Under the pieces are notes generated by a model. It was not told the origin of the DNA. It did not search any database and worked only from the letters and a program-made list of their open reading frames with translations. This document shows, piece after piece, positions 24,801 to 38,675 of a stretch of 64,000 bases of DNA (positions within the stretch are counted from its first letter, which is position 1; the number at the start of each line of letters is the position of its first letter). The position numbers and the translations under genes were made by a program. This DNA comes from Climacium dendroides (lineage: Eukaryota > Streptophyta > Bryopsida > Hypnales > Climaciaceae), in assembly GCA_950106755.1 (NCBI GenBank), contig OX467089.1, positions 22,735,345 to 22,799,344 of the forward strand, given 5' to 3'.

Positions 24801-27800
24801 ACGGTAATGAAGAACAGAGATTTCTGGATTGATACATGGAGAGGAGTGCAAGAAAACATACAAGCTTATGCCGCAGCATAGGATGCAGGCTAGCACGAAG
24901 TTGTGCACTCGATTTCCCAGAGGAATGGCTTGGGCCTTGAGATAGATGATCCCGGTAGATTTGAGTTGGAGAACTCAATTGAGGACTAACCTTCTTCCAG
25001 AAAGAGCTATTGCTGTCCGGAGTTGCTTGAGGAGTAGACCACTGGTAACCAGTACAACAAAGGAAATAGATCATTACTGCGAAGATTTAACGCAAGTGAA
25101 TAAGAAAGAGAAATGCGATAAATAATCTTTGACAATTAAAGAGGGATTTGAGATTAAAAAAAAGCGTGTGATTCGACTTTGAGCTGAATGACAAGTCCAT
25201 TAGCTCATTCCTTTTCATGACAGGATACAATCTATAAATTTCAACACTATATCTAACCTTGTGCAGTGAGTGCAACTGGGAATGTCCCACATTTGTCGCA
25301 ATTCAGGTGTTAAAAGCGTAACAAAAGTAAATAAGTACTCAAGATTAAATGATTCACGAATGTGGGCTATAATATAAGATTCACATACCCGACCACCATC
25401 TGGACGTGAAGATTCCGCCAAAAATAAGTTAACAGATGGTGAAAGCTTCTCTGTGTATCGAATAATACCATCACCTTGGTCAGATAGTGGCATGGCGCCC
25501 ATTAAGCCATCAGCTCCAGCCTTCTTGTACTACACAATAAACACAGAAAGGACAACAATCACATTCATTTCCATGTAAGTCGTATGAAAGTACCCGTATC
25601 CATTTGCATTCGAGGGAGCAAGATCAAGATATTAAGCTTCTGCTTGTATATGCAAAATTGACTGAAGAGATTGAGAATGCCATTAAAACACAGAAGCATA
25701 ATGAGACACAAGAACACCAAGAAAACACGAGCTCAGCAATCAAACGGAAAAGTGGAGTCCATGCTGTTCAATTCCAATCTGTACCTCAAACAAATTCTGG
25801 CATTCTTCAAGCAACTTGAAAAACAGTCTTGTTTGAGCTGCGCTTTGCTGCCACGCCTTTATCAGTGTGGCATCATCTAGGTGATGGAGGTATTGAAGCA
25901 TACACACCAGAATTTCACGCTTCTCCGGAGGGTTCAAGTTGTAAAACACCGGCATTTCATCCAAAATCTGCAATTGACAAGTTCAAACTCCTAGAATTGG
26001 CGAGATTCAATTACGAAACGCCTATTTTCAACCAGTAACCTCAAAACATCACAGAATACAGAATTATAAGTGAAAATATCTCAAATCAGTCTTGCAAAAA
26101 TATAACCCAGTAGCAGTTCAACAGATTAACCTACTGTTCACAAATCCCTTGAAAAATAGCATTTAAGAATCATTACTTTGGGATAGGCTAAGAACGAGGA
26201 AGTAAGGAAAGCGGAAAGTGTGGATTGTCACTTACATGAGTAATTAATGGGAAGTAGCGTTGTGCAATATACAGTTTATCATCCAAGGTTTGATACCGAG
26301 CATCATATTCATGCTTGCACATAAGAACTGCAAGAGTGCGAGCAGCCTGTGACCGGGGTATGCATTCAGTAGGATATTGTAGATTTTGACGTCATCAGAA
26401 CGTGCAGAGATATTTCCATACAGTGAAAAGCAGACCATCACTGCGACAACGCTACTAATGAATGAAAGACTTGCAAGTATATAAGTATCATTAAAAGATT
26501 CAAGGGCTGAAAATTCACAAGGCGCCTCGTCTGCAAACTAGCAAGAACATAGAAGTGCCAGATATACGGAATAAAATATATCGCAATCTCAAAAGAAAAG
26601 AGGTCTGAATCAAAGAAACTCGCTGAAACATACGCTGACCTTATTTTTCAATGTAACATCTTCATGGTCGAACGTGATAAAGAGCTCTTGCATTAACACA
26701 GATGCAAGGTAATTCCTGCAAAATGCAAATTGCTTAAGTTAATGTAAGGTAATAGCATTAACGCAGATGCAAGTTGCTGTGGATATTTAATGGGATGAAA
26801 TCGCATAGAATCCTATCAAGGTAACCAAACTTTACTTCATTCTAAAAACCAAGCCAGTATACGTACATAAATAGGTGATCTCAACAATGTGGTCTAAAAT
26901 AAACGGACTGCCAGTTCCCAAAATTCTGTACCTTTCTGAAGGATCCCGACCAGGCAACTCCACAAAGAGATCATGGTCAGAAATGATGCGAAGAAAATTG
27001 AGCTTGCACTCATGCAGCATAGATTGACAGACTCCAGTGAACTTATCGAAGTACAGCGCCACCTGTAAAATAATGATATAAGAAACGAGCCAAAACGTCA
27101 AAATACATATATATCTACAGATTCGTTTGCACGCGTCTGAAACTTCATTGACTTCAAGACTCGACTATGGAATAAACAACTAAAACTAAAACTTGAACCC
27201 AAGACACATTTTTAGCTATCGCAAATGACTAACTTCTTGCAGTTGAGAGATACTCTTCTCTAGCACACTACGGTAGCTAGGAAGATCTCAGATCGGTGAT
27301 GTACCAGCTGAAAGACTTGTCTAGGCTCAATGACGGAGAGAAGATCGTAGCAGAAAAATGCTATGCTACTGTTCAGCCGTTTCGCAACAGTAAGCCCCTT
27401 CTTGCAACGCTCGTGAACCTCGGTAAGCAGGCAGTCGTATAATTGACCAACGCTTTTGAAAACCTCGTCATTAAGTTGCAGAGGCGGCAAATCCTCGCCT
27501 GCTTAAAATAGACGAGACGTCAGACTAAAGCCGAGTGCAGGAGGTCAGTGGGTGTGGTCATTGATGCCCAATAAAACATACATGAATTTTGAAAATCACG
27601 GACTTATGAAATGCACTTTCACATATTTTGAAATGTTTTAAGATTCAACAATGTCCTGGAAGCTGAAACGACACATAAAAGAGTCCAACTAAGGAGTCCA
27701 ACTAAAGAGGTGTCATACCAGGAGTAAGGTTCTCAGAGAACTTGCGCGACTGCTCAAGCGCCATGGACTTCACTATGAGCTCGAGGAAAACCCACGACAT

Positions 27801-30800
27801 TGATAATACATCATCATATACAGGGCCTACCCTGTAGCCTTTTGCCTGCAATTATCGGACAACCCTTTATAAAAATGTTTGAATGAATGAATCGTATTCA
27901 CAAAGGTGATCTACTTATTTTAAGAGTTTCTGCGTATCAGACTCAAGAAGACATCCTCAGAGCAAAATAGGTCAGTTGGCCAGTCACATAGGGAAAACGG
28001 TAAAAAAAAGAAAAGTTATTAATAAAAATTACCTTACTGCGAGCAAGACTGCGCCAGACACTACAGAGTCCTGGGTACACGGGTTCTGAAACTCCTCCAA
28101 AATCATCAAAGGAGTAATCAACATACTGTACAAGATACTTGTTACGATCCCCTCCATCTAGAGTTTCTTGTTGTACCCTGCTACAAACAGAACATCACAA
28201 CTCAGAAAAGTTCCAATCAAGAGGACTCCACAATAGCGCTTATCCAAAGCTTGCGCTCGACAGTAAAATTCTGCTTGGCACAGCTTAGCAGTCCGAATAA
28301 AGAACAATATACGAACCATAATTGATCTTCCTGCTTTCATTTTATGAGCATTAAAGCCATAATCATCGTGAAACTTAAAACAGGAATCGCCTACTCCTGG
28401 TTCATTGAGTAAAACCGTCGAAAATTTAAGATCAAGGTTAAGGCGGCATAGTGTGCAAGCAGTTGACAGAATACACTAAGTCCAAGGTTGACTTCTAACC
28501 TTGTTATGATGTTTACCATTGCCCGAAAAGCAGCAACCTGAGAAGTGCGTGAAGCGATCAAACGTAAGCAATAAGCAGATAATTCTCTAAACACGAGAAG
28601 CAACTACCAAGAGGTTACCCATAACACGAACTAGTAAAGGGCTCGAGATAGCAATAAGCAAGCAGAGCAGGCAGCTTTACAATCTAAAGTACCTGAAGTG
28701 TCTCTCCTCCATCACCTATCATGCGCAGTAACATGTTCAAGGTCGGCTGTAGAAACTGGAGCATGGCGGATGACTCGACATGCTTCAAACCATTAATTGT
28801 CTACAACCCCGAGAGTAGCATCAGTGTTCACAACATACTGCTAAATACTAAGCGTTCATGGAGTAGACTGATTAATGGTCAGCAAATACTCCAATACCAC
28901 CATTCATACCGACTCATTCAAGAATTATTTGTAATTTTTAGCATTAAGAAAAGAGAGCTTCAAAACATAGCAAGCTATCAAAAGTCTGTGAAAAAAGTAA
29001 CTCAACTGCCTAGACATATATCGACGTGGAACTTTAACTTGGATCAAATTCCAACTACAGCTTGAAAAACATACCTCCAGCAGTTCACTACCCAAAGGTT
29101 GATTGGTATGCAAGACATATCTGTCATACTCAGCAAAGAATTCTCGTATCTTCTCGTTCACAGGATAAAGGGACGAGCACAATCGAGATCGAAGCCTGAA
29201 AACTGCTTTCCCTTCATCCAGTAACTCCATTTGTTCCTGGAAAGGGGGTTGGGAATTGGACCACTTCAGTCTCTCTAAGCACCTTAATGCATAGACAGGA
29301 AATGCTTGACTAAATGCACCTAAACACTAAACCCAGAATCCTAAGGAAAAAAAGAAGTGAGTGAGACAAAACGAAGTACCTTTACGGGTTCCTGTAAGTA
29401 GTGAGGGAGGAGCTCTTTCACCACAGGTAAAGTACCATCCAATCGTAGCACTCTGCACAACACGTCTCAATAGTAAGCGGTCCACGGGTGGACATGAAAT
29501 ATGGATGAAGAAGCCCATGCAATTTAAAAGTAAACACAGTAGAGAGTTAAAAAAGAATAAATAAGTCAAGTATTATATCTGTAAGGTAGTTCTGATATAA
29601 GCTTACAAATCAGGTGCTATGATACAAGCACTACCGAATTGGGCAGGAAACTTACTGGACAGCAATCAACAGAGGAAGAACTGAATATCCAACGACCACC
29701 TGTATCAAAAGAACACAACCAAACAAGTCAAATACAAACTCTGGCAGAAAATTGTGCATATTCAAAACTCGACGTAAAAATACATTGTCAATGTAGAAAC
29801 TTCAAAAACTACTAAAACTCGATCATATGCACGATTGCTTCAACAATTGAAGGAAACGTCCAAAACACAATATTCACTTACTGGCTTTGGAGCCTCCAGT
29901 TTCATCTGGAGATCCACATGAAAGAAAGTAAAGAGGAGGTGATGTTGTAGGGTGATCACAGCAGGAAGACGGATCTTAAATTCATCATGATAATGAGGCG
30001 TTTTGGCGTTGATATCAACTTGAGAATGGCCGTACTTTTGCATGTTACTGTCTACATCTCTGGGGTAAAGAGCCTAAAGTAACAGCAGGGCAAAAGCACG
30101 TAAAGAAATTAATAATAAGAACAGTACCAGCTGACTTCCACTGCATGACAGAAAGAATCGATTTCATAAACCACTGAGTTAATCAGCTTTAATGGGACTA
30201 AATGGGACAATAAATTTAATGGGACAATAAAATCCTAAGATTTTGAAAAGACTGCATGAAGTTGCCCAAAATATTGCCCCACAACTGGACAGTCCAAATA
30301 ATAGTAACCTGCGGGGGGGTCGATACTCGATCATGTCAGTTAGTTGACCTACCTCTAGCGGAGGTTTCCGAATGTCGTAATCAACATTACGAAGCTCCAC
30401 TCGTACAAATATATTCCGCTTCTTGCTGAGGTTGAGAGTTTGTGGGTATATATACAGGCAATGCAGCATCTGCGACATTGGCTCGCCTCTATTTGATGTT
30501 CGAAACTCGATGGCTTTGAACTGCCATACCACCACCAAGATACTCATAAGTTAGCAGCCGCAAAGAGTGCAATCAAGGACCATCATGCATTCAAAACAAA
30601 CATATACGGCAATCATGTGGAAAAGCAGGGCAAAGCACATTGTAAAAAAGGGCAAAAAAGAGTTCTGAGGCATACAGGAGGGCGTGGAAATTCAAAGCTG
30701 CTTGCGCTGGCAGAATGTGCCAGTCGACGCTTATCCATAGAAGTCCACTTGGGACGTCCACTGAAGGCTCCTTTAGAGAACCCAGAGGATCCCTGACGTA

Positions 30801-33800
30801 AATGTCTGGATAATGACGTCTCTCTTCCCTCCCCATCAATCGAACTATTGCTAAAACTGCCACATTCAGATATAGAGTCTTGTTCCACTTCCTCTTGTGA
30901 CACTCTCTCCACTTCAAGACGTAATGTTGCCTTCACGGGCTTGTGCGCAAGGCGTTTGGGATCCTGTGTGCAAATACATGCACTTGGTTAGACAAGAATC
31001 GCTATGTCAAAAACCTAAAATGAAATGAAACCTGCAGCGTCTGAGATACACTAGAATGAGAGAATAAAATCAATATCATTTTTAAAAAGACAGCTCATTA
31101 ATTAAAATCGTGAAAACTGCCAAGTTGTAAGATAGTTCACCAACCAGGAGAGTCTCCTCCATATAGTTCTCCTTCACACGATTCAGACCAGGAACATCAA
31201 CTAGGACAGGCTCATGCTGCCTAGTATCATGATGCTTGGAATCACCGCCTGTAATTAATCGTCCCTCAATGTCAACGGCTGCTTCTAACAGACCGGATCC
31301 TAATAAGCTAGGAGGTAATGGACTGCTAGGTGACGTAAAGCCCCCAACTCCTCCTGTCACACTGGAATCAAACAGCGAAACTGTTGCCCACGCGAAGGGT
31401 TCCCTGAAAGGCATCACCCGCGCCCAGACTTGCAGTTTTTGTTTTTCTCTCTCTGACAGGTAAGGCTGAGACGCATCAAAAAACGCAAGATTAGCATTAT
31501 AGATGAACGTGTTTTATCACACAAAAGAATCTCTTGAAAGAACATGACATATTAGTGAGCTAACTCACAGGATCTTTGCGGGTGTACACAGATGGTGTGA
31601 CCCCTCCTTCCTCGGTCACATGTTTCTCAAACTGAATGAGCAAGCAAATGGCCGGTGATCCTGCTTCCAACGAAAAAAGGACACACCTCTGACCTCCACC
31701 ATTGTCCTGCCAAAGTCCATCTCAAGTTAATATACTTCATGACAGCAGTATTGGAAGCAGTTCCAGGCTAATTGAAATCCTATGTCAAACATTTCCCTGG
31801 ATCACTAAAAGTAATCTTACATCTTGAAATTCTGAGGGCAGAAATCGAAAGTGAAAGTCCTCGGAAAGCTTTTCACGTTTCTCCTTGTTGTATAGACACA
31901 TTGTGCCGTAGACAGGTTCTGAAAGCACAACCCAAAACGTGAAACCGTATTAAGCAAAGCATCCCCTGGAAAGTTGACACAAAAAGTAACCCAAAGTACT
32001 CAAATTCAATTGCTTACCTACAAGGCCCGCTTGCATAGTAAGCGACACAAGCTTCACAGAAATCTTCAATCCACTGCAACACAACCAACCAGATAAGATG
32101 CATGTAATAGTTGCATAGAAAATTCATTCCACTGGTCATACAAGTTACACGCTCAATAATCATAGTACAAAACAACTGAAGACAAGGTTCAAAGTTGCAA
32201 GTGACAAGAGAGTATCCACCTTGTCGAGAGTGACGGTGGCAACTCTGGTGTCCTCTGACCAAAGACAGCAGCTCTTTCCGCGAGCCAATTGAAAACAGGG
32301 TAGTAGCAAGGTAAAGGAGGCCCTCCATAGTGCTGCATTGACAAAACGTCAACAGTGACTCACATTCAAATAACGGACGCTGCTAAAAGAACCCTCATAA
32401 TAACACGTTTTCAGGGATCTTTGGAAATACGGTTCACCAAAACCGAAGTAAGAATTCACACTTCACAGTGCGACAGCTCAACTTAGAAGGCACTACGATA
32501 AGAAAGCACAGCATTAACGTCAAAACCACGCGAGTAATCAACCTTTTTGGCAAAAGCAGCATCTGGGTCACTCCTCGATGAGAGCCTTCCAGATGTGCTA
32601 AGCTCCTCCTCGTCAACATCCCGACCCCTGGTTGCGAGGTTCAACTCTGCCGACAAAGAATAACAACAGTTCATGACTGAATCACGAGATATAAGGACAT
32701 AAATGAATCAGAGATTGCAAATCTGAAGCGAATCTGGAACCTCGTATCATTATGGGTTACTAGAGTGTGCTCTGCTAGAGTACCTGTCTCGAGATCCGTG
32801 TCGGGGCCTTCAAAAACCTGGGACTCGAAAGCAGGGGGGAGGACAGGATCGTAACGCCCATACTTGCTGTCATCTTTTACCCACTCTGATTTATAACTCT
32901 GCAGCAACTCCTTCAGATGGGGACATCCGTCCAGGGTACCACTCAGCTGCAATAGCCATCCCAAAAGTCAAATATACCGCGTCCAAAAGCTTTCGAAATT
33001 GCAAAAGAAGTAATCTAATATGTTGCGGCAGTGATACCGACCATAGAGCCCTAGGTACACAAAAAAATGCCATGATGCAAAATTAGAGTTACTCCAGCAA
33101 CAAGACATGAAACGCTTACCAAAGGATCCAAATCCAAGCTTTGACTGGATGATCGGTGAATTATACGCTTGAACCGCTGCCCGTTTATTCCGTTTTCACT
33201 CGCCCCCTACACATCATTCAAAAGGATGAGGTTCTTCAGTAGGTAACATAGTTCCTTTGAAACTACCCAGAATATGAGTTAGTCAGTTCATTAAACTAGC
33301 TTGAACCTGACATTCACTCCCAATGCGTGGCATCAGCAAACAGACTCCCCGCTTCAGCGTGCGGACTGAACAAATATTAACTGGTTTCAGGAGCCGAAAG
33401 TACAGAACCAGTCATTTCACAACATCAAGGAGTGACAGCAACGGAAAGCTTCCATGAAGCAAATGTGCCATCCTATGCAAAAGAAATTCCAATGCCGCCT
33501 ATTCACGCCACGCAGTAAAGACGAGACGTGTTAAATGAACCATCTATTCTGCACAATTCCCTGTACGTTTAAATCCTCAAATACACCAGAGAAGAGCCAA
33601 GAGATTATGAAAGTCTTACACCATCTAGCAAGCGTCTTTCAGGTAAAGAAGAAAACTCCATCTTAACAATTCAAACCTTGGCAAGATGTGCCGACAAGTG
33701 TGGACTGTGGATGGCAACTAACAACAAGCGTCGGCAGTATTCACTAGTCATAAAGCACTCTGATGGCAGTGCAAATGCCAGCTCCACTGACCAGCAGGTA

Positions 33801-34019
33801 CAAATTCACAGAGGATATTTAATTCATTGCTGCCCAATTCGGTCAAGATACATTAATTAAGAACCTTCACATTACTAAATAATACGCATCTTACAACGGG
33901 GAGGGAGAAGAAGTATGCAAATTCACCGTTCTCGTCGAATGCATGGAAACGCTTGATTGACCTTCATATTCTCTGCCACTATCTGAAAAATATTCTCTGC
34001 CACTGAGCTTGGATTCCAT
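21846..34019 (-). CDS. SPK1: SPIKE1-type DOCK guanine nucleotide exchange factor
   Basis: Activates ROP (plant Rho) GTPases, upstream of SCAR/WAVE-ARP2/3 actin control, at ER exit sites and the plasma membrane. Thirty coding exons read, 5' to 3': 33206-33120, 32946-32784, 32646-32543, 32332-32220, 32073-32018, 31918-31821, 31706-31569, 31465-31145, 30963-30676, 30520-30353, 30073-29882, 29699-29656, 29452-29380, 29236-29075, 28800-28693, 28537-28500, 28177-28033, 27845-27719, 27498-27305, 27062-26932, 26715-26640, 26346-26236, 25967-25785, 25529-25389, 25041-24862, 24687-24340, 24080-23769, 23620-23435, 23220-22243, 22100-21846. They sum to 5520 nt (1839 codons plus stop) with every phase joining; the Arabidopsis protein is about 1830 residues. 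DHR-1 (C2-like, lipid-binding) is encoded around 30520-29656; the catalytic DHR-2 from about 23620 to the end (PFTKNGRTQGGLE, SLQRILQGSVAVQ, final ILSEL). The first coding exon is proposed as 34019-33927 (31 codons from an ATG, donor ACG|GTGAAT, phase 0), which is uncertain; the rest is firm. Gene intact. Confidence 0.93.
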
Positions 34020-35500
34020 TTCGATTCAACCACCCTCCCTTTACTGCCTTGTGTACAACAGCGAGCAATCAATACTCAATTTTCTGTTGCTGAACTTCTC
34101 TCTTCCAATAAACTTTCACATCCACCATAAGAGCGCCACCTGGTTACCAGAGTGCACTAGGTTTCTCATCCAAGTCCATGCATTACAGGAAATGACGCAA
34201 ATCGCGTTCTTAACTCCTGCTGTGAATCGGCATGCTAATAATATTATGTTTCCTTTTTGAAATGCCCACTGTATACTCCCATATGTATGTCCTGCCAAGT
34301 AATTGAATCTCCTTGCTTAGAGTCACACGGGATCCCCATGGATGCAGCAAGCATCTTCTATTCTTCCCCATAGGATTACATCAGAAAGTGAGGGTTTATT
34401 ACAAGATTTACGTTTCTTCATTCGCCCTGTAAGCTGTCATCTGTAATTGCGCATTCGTGTCCACTGAGTTGCAAAATACACGCCTCCAAATGCTAGGTGA
34501 ATAGGAGCCTTCAAGAAGTCTCCACATTTCACGGTGAAGCTGTACCACTCCATCCATTTAAGATGCACACATTGCCTAGAAACGCCGTGTCCTCGCGTTG
34601 ATCGCAAACATTACCGATATAGGAAATATAGGGAATTACCTAGTAGTTGCTCTAAATCAATGACAAGGCACAATCTCAGAAAACTAAAACACCAGCTCCT
34701 CGTACTTCTGCAAACGCAGCTCCCCTTGCCTCGTAGCAGACCCGTTCCACTACATTGACACTTTAAAAAGTCTGTCTCGCGTCTGATGCCGCCAGTTTAC
34801 AGAATCACCGTCACCGCCAGATTCTGACACACTTCCACAGCACTTAGCTGTCCGAGATCCGTGATTCCAATAGCACCTATCCCTCCGAACCAAATAACAA
34901 AGCCTGCTCAACGAACGACACAGACGTTCTCAGCCCGGATCTGCACTTCCAAAACTTCAACCCCGCCGAAAACGCTTCCTTCTCCACAGCTTCAAGACAC
35001 GGAATTCCAAAAAGGGCGACCGCAACACAGGAACCTCCAACCTCACCAGCACAGATCCAAGGTCTCCAAACCGCCTACATTACCTGTCCTCACAAAATGG
35101 CAACAAACCTACCCCAATACCGCCACGGAACTACTCCTAAATGTCACCACAGATCTGCGTCCTCGCCACCTCTTCTTTCTTGCAACCTCGTCCTCCACTC
35201 CGCAAAATCGCAAACTCTCCAATCACCAAACCAAACACTCCGAACGAACGAACGCACGCTTCTTCAAGTTCTCACGTCGTCCACTCCAAAAACAGTGGCC
35301 AAAACAGTCGCTCTCTGCTCCAGTCCAAAGATTCGCCCCGACCTCGCCCCCCCAGTCCTTCTCACCACCGTCATTTTGCCACCTAGAAAATCAACCAAAA
35401 CAAAATCCATCTCATCACCAAAAACATCCTCAACATTCAAAACCTACAGGAATTCAAACAATAAGCACTGCAACAAATACATATACTAATAGGCTTCCGT
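34020..35500 (-). other. SPK1 5' UTR / leader intron region
   Basis: On the minus strand this is T/G-rich, the composition seen in leader introns of the other genes here. A+C richness of the plus strand creates a 213-codon frame of Pro/Thr/Ser/Gln at 34861-35502 that I do not accept as a protein. Exact UTR exons cannot be set without transcript data. Confidence 0.45.
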
Positions 35501-36110
35501 AACCTCAGCACATCGATAACACGCCACATATTAAACGTAAAAGCTTGAAATCCTGACCTCTCGGCATCCTCGCACCCGCGCTTTTCTCCGGTCTTTTCCG
35601 CTCTACCACAGCCGCATTGAAAGGAGAACAAACACAAAAGGTCAGCGAAGTGTGTTTGTTACAAACTAGGTTGTGAAGCTCGCCATAGCGATGGCGTTGT
35701 TCTGCGATCAGCAGGCAAGCCGAGAGCTGCGTCCGCGATGCCTGTGGCTTCGCCTCGAGCCCAGCCAAGCCTCCCGCGCGCCCGCCCGCTCTCCCGAACT
35801 CACCATTCGTAACTTGGGTTGGTGAAAAGCGCCTCCGCCGTGCGATTGCGGAGGGTGCGATCGGGGCCGTGCGATATACTCGGGGAAGCAAGGGCCCCGC
35901 TAAACTGAAAAGCGTCGGCGGTGCAGGATTCAGGTGCCCCGGTAATAATCATGAAGAGTCGGGCGTGGGGGGCCCGGTAATGGAAAAGCGTCCCGGTTGC
36001 CGGGTGGGTACCGTTCGGGTGGGTATGGTTCAGGGCCCTTACCCGCTAAACCTGTGTTCCCGTTCTTCTCATGTTCGCAGCTGGGCACTTAGCCCTAACT
36101 TAACTTAGTT
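35501..36110 (-). promoter_or_regulatory. GC-rich island, probable SPK1 promoter
   Basis: The most GC-rich stretch near SPK1, bounded sharply by AT-rich DNA at about 36110. It contains GC-rich short repeats (GGGTGGGTACC and GGGTGGGTATGG at about 36004-36032). Lies upstream of the first SPK1 exon on the minus strand, so a promoter or first UTR exon is the natural reading. Confidence 0.5.
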
Positions 36111-36339
36111 GAACTGTAAAGGTAAATAATCTGATTTGAACTTTAGTTATCAACTTGTTTTGTGAGCCAAGCTTTCAATATGAGTTATGGTGGGCATGAC
36201 ACTCAGAATCTTTGTAACAAAAGTACAACTAAGTCATAATCATAAGAGGATACCAACATTTGGACCAAATAACAACATACAATGTAGATATTCATATCAC
36301 AAGATGTACACAATTGGAACATGAGGATTTAAGAGAATT
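36111..36339. other. AT-rich intergenic
   Basis: No feature seen between the GC island and the MITE that follows. Confidence 0.4.
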
Positions 36340-36525
36340 TAAGGTAAACTACCCTATTCCAAATCAAATGGGAGCAAATCCATTGTGGGTTAGATTTACA
36401 CCATTAACATAATTAGCCCACACCAAATGCGAGCAAATTCATTGTGGGGTAGATTTACACCATTAACATAATTAGCCCACGATAGGTTTGTTCCCATTTA
36501 GTCCAAAACATGGTAGTTTACCTTA
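36340..36525. mobile_element. TA-flanked MITE with internal 59-bp tandem duplication
   Basis: Inverted ends AGGTAAACTACC (36342-36353) and GGTAGTTTACCT (36512-36523) are each flanked by TA, which fits Stowaway/Tc1-mariner targets. The arms extend with mismatches to about 38 bp. The interior holds two copies of a 59-bp unit (36366-36424 and 36425-36483) differing at a few positions. No coding capacity. Confidence 0.65.
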
Positions 36526-37903
36526 TAATAGTGTTGATTTTGGGTACAACTACTTACACTACTTTGAAATTTTATAACTTATCCGTGCCAACAATGTCTA
36601 TTACATGAAGTGTACAAGGTCATGAAATGTTGTCACGTTTTTGTCCTTACAATTTTTCTTCCTAGATTTTGAAAGTATTGACAAATTTACAATCCAATTC
36701 TAACAAACTATAGAAAATACTACATTTTCTTATGCAATAAGTCAAAGGGCTTGTTGCAAGTATTACAATGATTGTACTACTAGTAAAGATATATTTACAA
36801 AAGACAATACAAGAAAAAATGGAAAAAATGGACAAATAGAAATCAAAGAATATTACATACTTTGATATGTTCATCATATTTGTTAAATATGCCATGACAT
36901 CAATCCATATGCATGTATTAATAAAACTGGAGCAAAAAATATATTTTTTCTTCTAAAAGTTGATTGTAATTTTAATTTTAACAGTTTACGTTTATTGGTT
37001 GTTGCCATTGGTTTAAATCATACATTTTTAAATATACATACAGATTTTTATACTAAGTTTGTGGTCCTATCGTTAATCAAGAGGGTGTGTTAGTTGTAGC
37101 CTATGTCTTGTTAAATTGTGTTCTATAAACTAAATTGTCCAATCATGTGCACTTTGAAGGGGGGATCATTTTCAAGTGGAATTTTAACTAAGTGGATAAA
37201 TTTTTTACCATCATTTTTAAAGTATAAATAAAAAATAGACTGCATGCAAAAAGCAAAGAGCAAGGAAAGGTCCACTTCAAGACATGTGCATCTTTTAGCA
37301 CATGTATTTTTAGGTGTCATAAATCTCCTACTTCTTGATCACACATCATGCATATGGATAGAATAAACTTCAACTAAATTTTGGCTTCCAAACATGAAGA
37401 GTATGTTCTTTTGAGGTCCAACAATTATCCTCAAGAAGTTATTACAATTGACACCTAGACTATACAATACACACATACTAAAATTAACAAAATTTATAGT
37501 TGATAATCCAAGTGACCAACCATGGCTTCCTAATTGCTTTTTAATCAAGAACTCACTTACATTACATTTACCTTTCAAAGGACAGATCATTGCATATGTT
37601 GTCTGCCCTTTGTTCTATTGCACAATTGATAGAATTATAAAAATTTGAAACAATGAATTATAAAAAAGAAAGATTTGGATTTGAACATGAAACATCATGC
37701 CATTATTTGTTTTCAAAATGTATTGGCAGATAGAAATTAAAAATATATATTATAAAAATACCAAATAATTAAGACAAACAAAATTAGACTAGGAAAGAGA
37801 CATACTATAATAGTATTGTTATTTTTATAATCATTTTGATATTTATTTAGAATTACTATCGAAAAATTTTGAACTACAAAGTAGAATTTGTAGTTAGATA
37901 TTT
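36526..37903. other. AT-rich intergenic
   Basis: No gene, RNA or bounded element recognised. Short minus-strand frames (36662-36895, 37123-37320, 37339-37590) look like chance frames. Confidence 0.45.
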
Positions 37904-38005
37904 TTTTTTTTTTATGTATGTATGTATAAAATTTCTATTTTTTTATATGTATGTATGCATATGTATGTATTTTTTTGTATATGCATATGTATATAATATG
38001 TAGTT
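37904..38005. repeat. Degenerate ATGT/ATAT microsatellite
   Basis: Runs of TATGTATGTATG and TATGCATATGTATGTAT interspersed with poly(T). Confidence 0.75.
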
Positions 38006-38675
38006 ATACTATTTTTTTATAATACATAATGCCCTTTATTGATGCAAAAGAATGAAAATTTAAGACTTTGAAAAAATTCATATTGTCATAATACAAATAC
38101 AATGAAAAGCTTTATGATCTTTCGGGCTTAATATTTGAGATTATGTTTTTTAACCCCTAGATTTATTTATTAAACATCCACACATGGTAAAAGACATATT
38201 TAAGGATTTCCATACCAATTCCTCCAAATTATTTAAAGCATGCAATGTAGTAAGACATTTTTGTAGTGAAAATAATAAAATATTAAATTAGAAAATATAT
38301 ATTAAATTAATTTATATCGAAAGATATGAATTGATATAAAAAATAAATAAAGGGATGAATTCATTAGTATTCATTGAATGAAAGACATTCAACATTTGAA
38401 AATAATAAGCAAATAAATTTGCAGTAAAAGAAAAATGATTGATGAGCATGTAATTGCTTGTTGACTTTTTTAGAATTTGCAAGAGAATTTGTAAAAATTG
38501 CATATACAATAACTTCTTTAATCTCATTTGGGACCAAGACCATTTTATTGTCAATAAACACTTAAAGCTACCATTTCTATTGCAAAAGAATAAATATTTT
38601 TAAACATTTTTTTATTTTATATATAAATTTAAGATCTTATATCAAATTAATATCAAATGTGCAAATTTTTTTTCT
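38006..38675. other. AT-rich intergenic
   Basis: Nothing recognised. A TTAACCCCTAG near 38149 resembles the ends of the TTAA families but no partner end was found. Confidence 0.4.

Noticed and set aside
34861..35502. 213-codon plus-strand frame rich in Pro, Thr, Ser and Gln
   Set aside because: It follows from A/C-rich composition, overlaps similar frames in other phases, has no domain, and lies antisense to the probable SPK1 leader region.
38149..38160. TTAACCCCTAG as a further TTAA-element end
   Set aside because: No matching opposite end or internal similarity to the known copies was found.
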